Notes under the pieces: generated by a model
What the model was told of the DNA's origin: nothing
The model's input: the letters and a program-made list of their open reading frames with translations, nothing else
Database searches by the model: none
Position numbers and translations under genes: made by a program
In this document: piece by piece, positions 47,793 to 56,204 of the stretch
How the letters are laid out: every line of letters starts with the position of its first letter
Position numbering within the stretch: position 1 is the first letter of the stretch
Source of the DNA: Xylophilus sp. GW821-FHT01B05
GTDB lineage: Bacteria > Pseudomonadota > Gammaproteobacteria > Burkholderiales > Burkholderiaceae_C
Direction of reading: 5' to 3'
DNA length: 64,000 nucleotides
NCBI GenBank assembly: GCA_038961845.1
Contig: CP152408.1
Span: 2,604,001-2,668,000, forward strand

Positions 47793-48821
47793 TTAGAGTC
47801 TTATAGATCGGGTTAGCAACTGAGCCAATGCAGAAGAATTTCCGATTGCAGCATAAAAAAAAGCGTGATAGAGCTCGGATCTTGTTGCCTTAGAGAAATC
47901 CAAGTCGACATTTATAGGTCGCAGGTACTGCTGAAAGAAGCGCCTTATTACCCTTCCATTGCCATTGACGAATGGATGTATCAAATTTAGATCGGCCACG
48001 AACGGCGTTAATGTCGCAACGAGTTTTACCCCATCCAGGCCGGCTAAATCAGCCGCGCGTGGAAATGACTCGAAGTAGCTTGTTAAGCAAATATTAATAA
48101 AAAATGGGTGGACAAATTTCTGTCCATTTCTCGTTGTGGAATTTTGTCTTACTTCCCCTGCACGAGGGTCCCCTGCGGCAAAGAGATCACGATGCATTTC
48201 CATTAGCAAATCACGATAGCTTTTTAAAGCATTAACGGGGGTGGGTTGAATATCTTTCGATGTGAATTTATATTCAAGGTATTTATGGATATTGGTTGTC
48301 GATTGATCCAATATCTCAGCACCATCCATGTTTTCATTGAAATAATTTGAATTATTGGGAATTGTGTAGAACGCGACTGGCAATGATGGAAGTGGTTTGA
48401 AAGCCTGTCCCGACGTTCTATGGATCTTCCATGCAGTATTTTTTAGCTCTTTTTTTGCATCTGCATCACTTAAAGAGTATCGTCCTCTTTTGGGGTTTAA
48501 TATGGTTTTATATTTATTTGAATCAATCAGCAAATAGAAATCGGAAATATCTTGCGCCAAATAGAGGCCATGGTTCTCTATGTCAGATATGCTGCACTCC
48601 TCCAAGCCCAGCCCGATGCGCTCTGCAATCTCTTCAATTTCACTCAATTGAGGCAAATTGACTCCTATTGAGAATGCCGTCAGTAGATCGCTTTCGCTCA
48701 CCGAAATGTCAAAATTTTGAGCAGCCATGCCAAGGCAAAATATTGGTGATAGTGCGATATCTGTCGTAGGAAAGAATTTCATGACTTGCCAGATTTCTTT
48801 GTGTGATTTGAGCTTGCGCAT
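47793..48821 (-). CDS. Fic-domain protein with N-terminal degenerate C39-like domain
   Basis: A 342-residue protein, first gene of the peptide operon. Residues about 10-125 align by eye with the C39 domain of the transporter in the same operon: CLGMAAQNFDISVSESDLL against CLAMVASYYDFLVDLSQLR, and IAERIGLG against ISGKIGLA. The three catalytic positions are replaced by Ser25, Asp94 and Asn109, so it should not cut peptides but could still bind the leader. The C-terminal half is a Fic domain with GEVRQNST and HPFVNGNGRVIRR (from His282). Fic enzymes usually transfer AMP to Ser, Thr or Tyr. The acidic residue of the Fic motif is Asn here. A TTG seven codons upstream is another possible start. 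Confidence 0.8.
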   Translation of the reverse strand: MRKLKSHKEIWQVMKFFPTTDIALSPIFCLGMAAQNFDISVSESDLLTAFSIGVNLPQLSEIEEIAERIGLGLEECSISDIENHGLYLAQDISDFYLLIDSNKYKTILNPKRGRYSLSDADAKKELKNTAWKIHRTSGQAFKPLPSLPVAFYTIPNNSNYFNENMDGAEILDQSTTNIHKYLEYKFTSKDIQPTPVNALKSYRDLLMEMHRDLFAAGDPRAGEVRQNSTTRNGQKFVHPFFINICLTSYFESFPRAADLAGLDGVKLVATLTPFVADLNLIHPFVNGNGRVIRRFFQQYLRPINVDLDFSKATRSELYHAFFYAAIGNSSALAQLLTRSIRL

Positions 48822-48947
48822 GTTACTTGCGATTTGTTGCAATTTTATTACGGCATCAACTCGCGGGAATTTATTTTTTGACCTTATTTATAGAAAGCGT
48901 ACTCACGGCTGAGAGTAGGCTTTGATTTTCTCCTCCGCACTTCTAGC

Positions 48948-49780
48948 TCAAAATAATTCCTGATAATCGGGGAGCGGGTATTTCACCTTGGCTCGGATGC
49001 CGGCCTTGGATTTTTCGAGCTGATTGACCAGCACATCGGGTGCCTTGTCCTTGCTCAGCTTCTTGCGCTTGCCCGCCTTCATGGCGATATGCCAGGTGAC
49101 GCCGTCCTTGGTATCTGGGCGCTTGCCGATTCCCTGGTAGCCGGCATCCCCGAAGGCATCGGCTTCCTGGCCGGTGCAGCAAGCTGTTCGCTTCGGTAAC
49201 GTCGCCTACGTGGCCGGAGGTGCCGCGCACGATGTGGATCGGGCCCGAGTCGGCATCTACTCCGATGTGGGCCTTCATGCGGAAGTGCCGCTGGTTGCCC
49301 TTCTTGCTCAAATGCATCTCAGGGTCGCGTGCTTTGTCTTTGTTGGGGGCGGGGATGAGCGCGGCGTCTACGGCTGTGTCTTCCTAGAGCAGCAGTCCTT
49401 TGCTCTCGAGCAGGGCATTGACCGTGGTCAAGATCTGTTCGGCCAGCTTGTGGCGCTCCAGCCGGTGGCGAAAGCGCAAGATGGTGCTTTCTTTCATCGA
49501 ACAGGCGACCGTGGGGGTCCAAGCCTGCGAACTCTTGGTACAGGGGGATATCGAAGAGGGCTTCTTCCATGGCCTGGTCCGGCAGGCTGAACCATTGCTG
49601 GATGAAGTGCAGCCGCAGCATGGTCTGCCAAGCAAAGGAAGGGCGGCCGGTGCGGCCTTCGCTGTAGTACGGGGCGATGAGATCGACCAGGGCTGACCAC
49701 AGCACCACCTTGTCCATCTCCTGCAGGAACACCTGCTTGCGCGTCTTCTTGGTGCTCAGGTTCAGGCCGGCTTGTTGCAT
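48948..49780 (-). pseudogene. Decayed IS5-family transposase
   Basis: Three pieces in different frames can be joined into one transposase. They are an N-terminal part (MQQAGLNLSTKKTRKQ...AGLDPHGRLFDE), a middle part (STILRFRHRLERHKLAEQIL, ending in a stop after ESKGLLL) and a C-terminal part (MHLSKKGNQRHFRMKAHIGV...KYPLPDYQELF). At least two frameshifts and a premature stop show it is dead. The terminal repeats were not found. It lies at the outer edge of the peptide island, so it may mark how the island arrived. Between it and the Fic gene (48822-48947) no gene is seen. Confidence 0.82.
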
Positions 49781-49900
49781 TGCGATACATATGCATGAAA
49801 CATGCCATACACATGGGAGGGCTTTGTATGTTGTCCCCGAGCCACTGGTCACCGGAATCGGCCAGCCTTAGACTCCCTCCGCCACTATCCCCCAGCCCCC

Positions 49901-50278
49901 ATGCCCCCCCTACGCCTGATCCGACGACTCCACGTCTGGATTGGCGTGGTCGCCATCTTGCTGGGGGCGCTGCTGCCCTTGCATGGCACTGCCGCCATCA
50001 AATCCGGTGGGCACTGGATCGAGGTCTGCACCATGCAGGGCATGCAGGCGGTGCCCAATCCGGATGCGCCTGACCCGGCTGACGCGGGCCGGCATGCAGG
50101 GGATTGCCTGTACTGCGCGATGGGGCTGGACTCACCCGGCCTGCCGCCGGCGCCGGTGCTGGCCACGGTGCCAACACCCATTGGCGCCCACGCCTTGCCG
50201 CGGCTGTTCTACCAGTCGCCGCATCCGCTGTTTGCCTGGATCACGCCCAGCCCACGGGCGCCTCCTGTCCACGTCTGA
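49901..50278 (+). CDS. DUF2946-like small protein
   Basis: A 125-residue protein with an N-terminal membrane or signal segment (LHVWIGVVAILLGALLPLHGTAA). The rest has CTMQGMQAV and CLYCAMG, the Cys-containing pattern of DUF2946. The start MPPLRLIRR gives a basic N-terminus before the hydrophobic part. DUF2946 proteins are often found near metal or TonB genes; here the next gene encodes a barrel protein with a Cys-rich N-terminus. Function is unknown. Confidence 0.7.
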   Translation: MPPLRLIRRLHVWIGVVAILLGALLPLHGTAAIKSGGHWIEVCTMQGMQAVPNPDAPDPADAGRHAGDCLYCAMGLDSPGLPPAPVLATVPTPIGAHALPRLFYQSPHPLFAWITPSPRAPPVHV

Positions 50279-50403
50279 GCTTGCGGCGCCCTGGCGCCCA
50301 TCCTTGTGATCGCGCGTCCATGCTGGGCGCCGCATCACCGCATGTGCAGACGCAGGCCGGCCTTCGATGTATCGACATCGGCCTGCACGCTTTGGACACC
50401 GGC

Positions 50404-51450
50404 ATGAAAACCCCGTATCGCTTTCTTCTCGCGGCCCTGGCCGCTTTCCCCGCTACTGGCGCGCTGGCTTGCGCCACCTGCGGTTGCACGCTGAGTGCAG
50501 ACGCGGCCATGGGCTATTCGTCTGAGCCGGGTTGGCAGTTCAATCTGGACTACAGCTACATCAACCAGAACCAGCTGCGCAGCGGCACGGGCAGGGCGAC
50601 GGCGCAGCAGTTGGTGAATGCGCCGTCGAACCCGTCGCTGGGCGGTGGCGAGGTAGAGAACCAGACCCGCAACCGCTACCTGACCCTGGGCCTGACCTAC
50701 CGGCCCGACCCGGACTGGAGCGTGAGCTTTCTGGTGCCCTATGTGGACCGCGGCCACAGCACCTATGGCCAGCAGAGCCAGCCCTACACGCCGGTGACGC
50801 CCGACCAGCTCAGCAGCGGCACGGCCTCTGGCCTGGGCGATGTGAAGGTGATGGGTGCCTACCAGGGCTTTCTGGCTACGCGCAATCTGGGGGTGCAGTT
50901 TGGCGTGAAGCTGCCTACTGGCAGCTACGGCGGCATGGCGGCCGATGGCTCCATCGTCGGGCACCCGGCCTACTTTGGTAGTGGCGGCAACTCGGCCGGC
51001 CAGCCGCTGGATACCAGCCTGCAGACCGGCAACGGCAGTACCGACCTGATCGTGGGCGGCTACTACTACCAGCCGGTGAGCCAGGACTTTGACGCCTTCG
51101 TCAACGGGCAATTCCAGGCGGCGGTGGCGCACCGGCTGAACCAGGCGGGTGCGGACTTCAGGCCCGGCAACCAGACGACGGTGAGCTTTGGCCTGCGCTA
51201 CGAGGCTGACCCGGCGCTGGTGCCGCAACTGCAGGTGAACATCTCGCGCAAGATGGCCGACCAGGGCTACCTGGCCGACACCACCGATACCGCAGGCACC
51301 GCCGCCTACCTGAGCCCGGGCGCCACGGTGGCCCTGGGGCAGAACCTGCACGGCTACGCCTTTCTGCAATTACCGGTCTATCGCAAGCTGGATGGCTACC
51401 AACTGGCGCCCAAGTGGACCGTCTCGGTCGGCTTGAGTTATTCGCTGTGA
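50404..51450 (+). CDS. Outer-membrane beta-barrel protein with Cys-rich N-terminus
   Basis: A 348-residue protein. The signal peptide (PYRFLLAALAAFPATGALA) is followed at once by CATCGCTLSAD, a CxxCxC motif at the mature N-terminus. The remainder is a set of alternating strands (WQFNLDYSYINQ, WSVSFLVPYVDRG, LGVQFGVKLPTGSY) ending in an aromatic-rich strand, VGLSYSL, typical of outer-membrane barrels. It resembles transporter-like barrels of unknown substrate. The next gene, a TlpA-like thioredoxin, overlaps it by one base and may keep these Cys reduced or help metal loading. Confidence 0.72.
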   Translation: MKTPYRFLLAALAAFPATGALACATCGCTLSADAAMGYSSEPGWQFNLDYSYINQNQLRSGTGRATAQQLVNAPSNPSLGGGEVENQTRNRYLTLGLTYRPDPDWSVSFLVPYVDRGHSTYGQQSQPYTPVTPDQLSSGTASGLGDVKVMGAYQGFLATRNLGVQFGVKLPTGSYGGMAADGSIVGHPAYFGSGGNSAGQPLDTSLQTGNGSTDLIVGGYYYQPVSQDFDAFVNGQFQAAVAHRLNQAGADFRPGNQTTVSFGLRYEADPALVPQLQVNISRKMADQGYLADTTDTAGTAAYLSPGATVALGQNLHGYAFLQLPVYRKLDGYQLAPKWTVSVGLSYSL

Positions 51451-51956
51451 TGCGCCGCGCGATAGTGGCGGCGGCGGTCGGCCTGCTGCTGGCCGCGCCG
51501 GTCTGGGCCAACGATCTGGTGGTGGGCAAGCCGGCGCCGCCGGTGAGCATGACCACGCTCGACGGCCAGCACCTGAGCACGGCTGACCTGCTGGGCAAGG
51601 TGGTGCTGGTGACCTTCTGGGCGACCTGGTGCGCGCCGTGCCGGGAAGAGCTGCCGCTGCTGTCGGCCTACGCCAGCGAGCATGCGGCGCAAGGCCTGCA
51701 GGTGCTGTCGATCAATCTGGATACGCCAGACCGGCTGAACCAGGTGAGGGCGCTGGCGCAGCAGTTCAGTTTCCCCGTAGGCATGCAGAGCAGCGCCAGC
51801 GCGCCGGGCTACGGGCGCATCTGGCGCCTGCCGGTGAGCTTCATCATCGACCGCCAGGGGCGGCTGGTGGACAACGGCTGGGACGACCCGGACCCGGTGC
51901 TGACGCGGGAGAAGCTGGATGGCAGCGTGGGGCGTTTGCTGGGGAAGGGGCCGTAG
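51450..51956 (+). CDS. TlpA-like periplasmic thiol-disulfide protein
   Basis: A 168-residue thioredoxin-fold protein with a signal peptide (AIVAAAVGLLLAAPVWA) and active site TFWATWCAPCREEL. The cis-Pro loop is in WRLPVSFIIDRQG. It starts inside the stop of the barrel gene (TGATG), so the two are coupled. TlpA/ResA-type proteins reduce disulfides in cytochrome or metal-site assembly; a substrate in the adjacent CxxCxC barrel protein is a reasonable guess. Confidence 0.88.
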   Translation: MRRAIVAAAVGLLLAAPVWANDLVVGKPAPPVSMTTLDGQHLSTADLLGKVVLVTFWATWCAPCREELPLLSAYASEHAAQGLQVLSINLDTPDRLNQVRALAQQFSFPVGMQSSASAPGYGRIWRLPVSFIIDRQGRLVDNGWDDPDPVLTREKLDGSVGRLLGKGP

Positions 51957-51961
51957 CAGCC

Positions 51962-52080
51962 GGTATTTTGATGCTACTTAAAGCATAGCGATAAGCCCAG
52001 GTTAATCCTTGATTTCAGGCTATTTTGTACCTGAAGTTAAGATAATACGTGGGCATATAGCTATTAATTTAGTAGCTCTC
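51962..52080. repeat. Dispersed intergenic repeat, copy 4 (two halves, inverted)
   Basis: AGCATAGCGATAAGCCCAGG with a TTCAGGCTATTTTGTACC tail, followed by an inverted, more degraded part with GGGCATATAGCTATTAATT. It lies between two convergent genes (TlpA-like and LysR). Confidence 0.6.
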
Positions 52081-52088
52081 ACGCGTGC

Positions 52089-52988
52089 TCACAGGCAGCG
52101 CGGCGCGGGGAAGTCGATCACGCTCTTGATAATTTCGCGCATCTCGCCGATCAGCGGGCGTGAATCGTCGCGGCGCCACTGCACGGTGTATTGCAGCGGC
52201 GCCATCTCGCCGCCGCGCCGCAGTATCTGCAGCTTGCCGCGCGCCTGCATGGCCTCGGCCCATTTCTGCGGCATGAAGCTAAAGCCCACGCCTTCGGCCA
52301 CCATGCCGACCACGGCGCCCCAGCTGTTGCAGGTCAGGCGCCGGCGGATGCTCAGGCGGTGGCGTGCCAGCCACTGGTCAAGAATGCGCGTGCCGCCGGC
52401 GCCCACCGGCAGCGAGACCAGCAACTGCTCGCGCAGCAGCTTTTGCGGCACGTCGGTGCCGGCCTGTACGATGAACGCGGCGCTGGCCACCCATTCGAAG
52501 TGCGCCTGCGCCACCCACTCCGATGCCAGGTTGCTGCGGGACGAGGGCCCGGCGATGACCACGCAATCGAGCTCGCCGTCCTCGATGCGCTGCTCCAGCA
52601 CCTGCCCGATGTCAACGTGCGGCTCCAACTGCAGGTCGGGATGCAGCTCGGCCACCTTCTGCACCAGCTGCGGCAGCCAGGTCAGCCCGCTCAACTCTCC
52701 CAGCCCGACCCGGCAGCGGCCCTGCAGGCCCTGGCTGTGGCCGGCCGAGCGCTGCAGATCGGTGGCCACGCGCAGCAACTCGCGGATGCGCGGCAGCATC
52801 TGCTCGCCCTGCGGTGTCAGCGCCGCGCTGCGCCCGCTGCGATCAAACAGCGCAATGCCCAGCGAGGCCTCCAGCTCCGACACCCGCTTGGACAGCGAGG
52901 ACACCGACAGGTGCACGCGCTCGGCCGCCACCGAGAAGTTGAGGCAGGTCGCAGCCCAGTAGAACGCTTCGAGTTGCTTGAGGGTCAT
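52089..52988 (-). CDS. LysR-family transcriptional regulator
   Basis: A 299-residue regulator. The N-terminal helix-turn-helix has LNFSVAAERVHLSVSSLSKRVSELE. The effector domain follows, with GLGELSGLTWLPQLVQ at the hinge region. It diverges from the hydroxyacid oxidase operon across a 133-base AT-rich gap, so it is the likely regulator of those genes. The inducer is not evident; a hydroxy- or oxo-acid substrate of that pathway is likely. Confidence 0.9.
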   Translation of the reverse strand: MTLKQLEAFYWAATCLNFSVAAERVHLSVSSLSKRVSELEASLGIALFDRSGRSAALTPQGEQMLPRIRELLRVATDLQRSAGHSQGLQGRCRVGLGELSGLTWLPQLVQKVAELHPDLQLEPHVDIGQVLEQRIEDGELDCVVIAGPSSRSNLASEWVAQAHFEWVASAAFIVQAGTDVPQKLLREQLLVSLPVGAGGTRILDQWLARHRLSIRRRLTCNSWGAVVGMVAEGVGFSFMPQKWAEAMQARGKLQILRRGGEMAPLQYTVQWRRDDSRPLIGEMREIIKSVIDFPAPRCL

Positions 52989-53010
52989 GAAGGTACGGCG
53001 CCCATCATTT

Positions 53011-53045
53011 CGAAAAAAGAGAAATTTTAGGTTCTATTTTTTTCG
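53011..53045. promoter_or_regulatory. AT-rich dyad between LysR and the hydroxyacid operon
   Basis: CGAAAAAA at 53011-53018 is repeated inverted as TTTTTTCG at 53038-53045. The stretch is strikingly AT-rich in a GC-rich region and sits in the divergent promoter gap. It is a good candidate for the regulator site or promoter. Confidence 0.4.
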
Positions 53046-53121
53046 CTTTTTTTGGTTGTCGCCCGTTGCTACATTGCGCCCAAACCACACGGTCGCACAG
53101 GCCGACAGAGACAAAATCGCC

Positions 53122-54366
53122 ATGGCTCCAGCCCAAGCCCTCGCCAGATCGCCTGCATTGCCGCTGCCGCGCAATTGCCGCAATGTTCTGTCGCTGGACG
53201 ACTTCGAGCGCCTGGCGCGCCGGCACCTGCCGCGCCCCATCCATGCCTATATCAGTGGCGCGGTAGAAGACAACGCCTCGCTGGCAGACAACCGCCGCGC
53301 CTTTGCCGAACTGGCGTTCCGCCCGCGCGTGCTGGCCGGCGTGGCGCAGCGGCGGCTGGATTTCGAACTGTTCGGGCAGCGGTACAGCGCGCCCTTTGGC
53401 GTGGCGCCCATGGGCATTGCCGCGCTATCGGCCTACCGTGGCGACATCGTGCTGGCGCAGGCGGCGCAGCAGGCGGGGGTGCCGGCGATCCTGAGCGGCT
53501 CATCATTGATCCGGCTCGAAGACGTGATGGCGGCCGCGCCGCAGACCTGGTTCCAGGCCTATCTGCCGGGTGACCTGGCACAGATCACCGGGCTGCTGGA
53601 CCGTGCCGCAGCCGCGGGCGTGCAGACACTGGTGATCACGGTCGACACGCCGGTCGCGGCCAACCGCGAGAACAACGTGCGCGCCGGCTTCTCGACACCG
53701 CTGCGCCCCAGCCTGGGCCTGGCCTGGCAGGGCGCCACGCACCCGCGCTGGCTGCTTGGCACCTTTTTGAAAACCCTGCTGCGGCACGGCATGCCGCATT
53801 TCGAGAACGGCTACGCCACGCGCGGCGCGCCCATCCTGTCGCCCAACGTGCTGCGTGATTTCTCTGACCGCGCGCACCTCGACTGGTCGCACCTTGCCGC
53901 CATCCGCCGCCACTGGCGCGGCAAGCTGGTCGTCAAGGGCATCCTGGCCGAGGAAGACGCGGTGCTGGCGCGCCGCCACGGCGCGGACGGGATCATCGTC
54001 TCCAACCACGGCGGGCGGCAGCTGGATGGCGCCGTGGCGCCGCTGCGGGTGCTGCCGGCCATCGTGCGCGCGGTGCCGGGCCTGCCGGTAATGCTCGACA
54101 GCGGCGTGCGGCGCGGCACCGACGTGGTCAAGGCGCTTGCGCTGGGCGCGCGCTGCGTGTTCGTGGGCCGGCCCTTCAACTACGCGGCGGCTGTGGCATC
54201 GACCGCCGGCGTGGCCCATGCCATCGCGCTGCTGCGCGCCGAGGTCTCGCGCGACATGGCCATGCTGGGCATCACGCGCCTTGCAGACATCGGCCCCGCC
54301 TGTCTGCGGGCAGGGCCGGGCTGGGAGCCTCTTTCCACCACCACTCTTGCAGAGACACATCCATGA
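53122..54366 (+). CDS. FMN-dependent alpha-hydroxyacid oxidase/dehydrogenase (LldD-like)
   Basis: A 414-residue flavoprotein that oxidises a 2-hydroxyacid to a 2-oxoacid. The FMN and substrate motifs are GVAPMGIAALSAYRGD, TVDTPVAANRENN, VVKGILAEEDA and SNHGGRQLDG (with the catalytic His). It begins LSLDDFERLARRHLP after a basic tail. The start ATG is chosen by alignment length; an in-frame upstream extension overlaps the LysR gene. Substrate could be L-lactate, mandelate or another hydroxyacid. It overlaps the next gene by four bases. Confidence 0.9.
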   Translation: MAPAQALARSPALPLPRNCRNVLSLDDFERLARRHLPRPIHAYISGAVEDNASLADNRRAFAELAFRPRVLAGVAQRRLDFELFGQRYSAPFGVAPMGIAALSAYRGDIVLAQAAQQAGVPAILSGSSLIRLEDVMAAAPQTWFQAYLPGDLAQITGLLDRAAAAGVQTLVITVDTPVAANRENNVRAGFSTPLRPSLGLAWQGATHPRWLLGTFLKTLLRHGMPHFENGYATRGAPILSPNVLRDFSDRAHLDWSHLAAIRRHWRGKLVVKGILAEEDAVLARRHGADGIIVSNHGGRQLDGAVAPLRVLPAIVRAVPGLPVMLDSGVRRGTDVVKALALGARCVFVGRPFNYAAAVASTAGVAHAIALLRAEVSRDMAMLGITRLADIGPACLRAGPGWEPLSTTTLAETHP

Positions 54367-55040
54367 GCGATACACCCGGCTTTCGCATCCACCCGCGGCC
54401 AGCAACTGCCATCAGCGACGCCTTGCTGGAGCGCTACCGTGGCTTTCCGGTGGCCAACGTGAGCGACGCCATGAGCCGCACCACCGGCACCAGCCAGTTG
54501 AAGCCCTACCACCGCCGCTCTGGCGTGCTGGTGGGGCGCGCGCTCACGGTGCGCACGCGCCCGGGCGACAACCTGATGGTGCACAAGGCCATCGACATTG
54601 CCGGGCCGGGCGACGTCATCGTGGTCGATGCCGGCGGCGTCGGCCCCAACGCCATCATTGGCGAGATCATGCTGGCGCTGACCATTGCGCGCGGCGCGGC
54701 GGGCTTTGTCATCGACGGGCTGATCCGCGACAGCGACACCATTGGCCAGCACACGCTGCCGGTCTATGCGCGCGGCGTGGCGCACCGCGGCCCGTACAAG
54801 GACGGCCCGGGCGAGCTGCACGTGCCGGTCTGCATAGACGGCATGGTGGTGCAGCCCGGCGACCTGGTGCTGGGCGACGGCGACGGCCTGCTGGTGGTGA
54901 CGCCGGCCGAGGCCGAAGACATCGCCAACCGCGTGGAAGCGGTGCAGCGCAGCGAGGCTGCCGTGCTGCAGTCCATCGCCGAAGGGCGGGCTGACCGCAG
55001 TTGGGTGGACCGCGTGCTGCGCGAGAAGGGCGTGCTGTGA
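54363..55040 (+). CDS. RraA-family protein (possible hydroxy-oxoacid aldolase)
   Basis: A 225-residue protein of the RraA/HMG-aldolase fold. Conserved stretches are VANVSDAMSRTTG, DNLMVHKAIDIAGPGDVIVV, and GFVIDGLIRDSDTIGQ with the Arg-Asp pair that binds substrate and metal in aldolases of the family. RraA itself inhibits RNase E, but its use in a catabolic operon points to an aldolase or decarboxylase acting on 4-hydroxy-2-oxoacids. It is coupled by ATGA and GTGA overlaps to both neighbours. Confidence 0.88.
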   Translation: MSDTPGFRIHPRPATAISDALLERYRGFPVANVSDAMSRTTGTSQLKPYHRRSGVLVGRALTVRTRPGDNLMVHKAIDIAGPGDVIVVDAGGVGPNAIIGEIMLALTIARGAAGFVIDGLIRDSDTIGQHTLPVYARGVAHRGPYKDGPGELHVPVCIDGMVVQPGDLVLGDGDGLLVVTPAEAEDIANRVEAVQRSEAAVLQSIAEGRADRSWVDRVLREKGVL

Positions 55041-56107
55041 ACCGCGACAACCTGCCGGCGGCCGCAGCCCGGCGCGTGCTGCGCTTCGACCATTGGCTGG
55101 ACCCGGCCTTCGACCGCATCGTGACGCAGGCGCCCGGCTTCAGCCTGAGCATCTGCGCCATGGAAGGCGCCGACGAGGCCGCGCTGGCCGCGTTGGCCCA
55201 GGCCCAGGTCTATCACATCAGCGCCGCCAAGGACGAGCTGCCGCGCCGCTGGCTCGCCGATGCCGCGCTGCTGGCACGCAACCCTGGGCTGCTGGCGATT
55301 TCTTCGGGTGGCTCGGGCTGCGACACCATCGACATCGAGGCCTGCACGCGGGCCGGCGTGGCGGTGATGAACCAGGCCGGCGGCAACGCCGACTCGGTGG
55401 CCGAGATGACCCTGGGCCTGATGCTGTCGGTGCTGCGCCGCATTGCCGAATCCGACCGCCTGCTGCGCACACGGAGCGACTTCAGCCGTGAAGACCTGAT
55501 GGGCCACGAGTTGCGCGGCCGCACGCTGGGCCTGGTCGGCGTGGGCGAGGCCGGGCGCCGCGTGGCGGCGCTGGCGCGCGCCTTCGGCATGCGGGTGCTG
55601 GGCTACGACCCGGCGCTGGACGCCGCCACCATGGCCGCGCGCGGCGCCGAGGCGGTGGGCTTTGATGAACTGCTGCAGCGCGCCGAAGTGGTGTCGCTGC
55701 ACTGCCCGCGCAACCCGCAAACCATGGGCCTGATGGGCGCGGCGGCCTTCGCCGCGATGCGGCCGGGCACGGTCTTTGTCAGCACGGCGCGCGGCGGCAT
55801 CCACGACGAGGCCGCGCTGGAAGCAGCGCTGGCGCGCGGCCACCTGGCCGGTGCCGGGCTGGACGTGTGGGCGCAAGAGCCGCCGCCGCTAGACCACCCG
55901 CTGCTGGCGCGCCACAACGTGGTGGCCACCTTCCACACGGCCGGCGTGACGCACGAGGCGCGCCGCAACAACGCCGAGCTGGCCGCGACGCAGATCGTGG
56001 CCCTGCTGACCGACGGGCAGCGGCCGGCGCGGCTGGTCAACCCCGAGGTCTGGCCGCGTGCGGCTGAGCGCATTGCGGCGGAGCTGGGTTTGGCGCCCGT
56101 TTTCTGA
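55037..56107 (+). CDS. D-2-hydroxyacid dehydrogenase family protein
   Basis: A 356-residue NAD(P)-dependent enzyme. The Rossmann motif is GLVGVGEAGRRVAALA. Catalytic Arg is in FVSTARGGIHDE, Glu in WAQEPPP, and His in TFHTAGVTHEARR. The GTG start overlaps the upstream stop by four bases (GTGA). With the FMN oxidase and RraA-like protein it would interconvert a hydroxyacid and oxoacid in one pathway. The product is not identified. Confidence 0.9.
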   Translation: MNRDNLPAAAARRVLRFDHWLDPAFDRIVTQAPGFSLSICAMEGADEAALAALAQAQVYHISAAKDELPRRWLADAALLARNPGLLAISSGGSGCDTIDIEACTRAGVAVMNQAGGNADSVAEMTLGLMLSVLRRIAESDRLLRTRSDFSREDLMGHELRGRTLGLVGVGEAGRRVAALARAFGMRVLGYDPALDAATMAARGAEAVGFDELLQRAEVVSLHCPRNPQTMGLMGAAAFAAMRPGTVFVSTARGGIHDEAALEAALARGHLAGAGLDVWAQEPPPLDHPLLARHNVVATFHTAGVTHEARRNNAELAATQIVALLTDGQRPARLVNPEVWPRAAERIAAELGLAPVF

Positions 56108-56113
56108 TCGATA

Positions 56114-56143
56114 AGAGCCCTTCGACAAGCTCAGGGCGAACGG
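56114..56143. repeat. Short palindromic dispersed repeat
   Basis: GCCCTTCGACAAGCTCAGGG followed by CGAACGG. This short sequence, with GCCCT/AGGGC arms, is found scattered in many proteobacterial genomes. It lies between the dehydrogenase and the first Bug gene. Confidence 0.6.
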
Positions 56144-56204
56144 TTCTACCTTCTTCTTTTTTGCAACCACAAAGCGGCCCACCGAGGCCGCCACGGAGAC
56201 AAGC

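Noticed and set aside
48822..48947. Promoter for the peptide operon (TATAAA near 48887-48892 on the minus strand)
   Set aside because: No acceptable -35 at the proper spacing; too weak to list.
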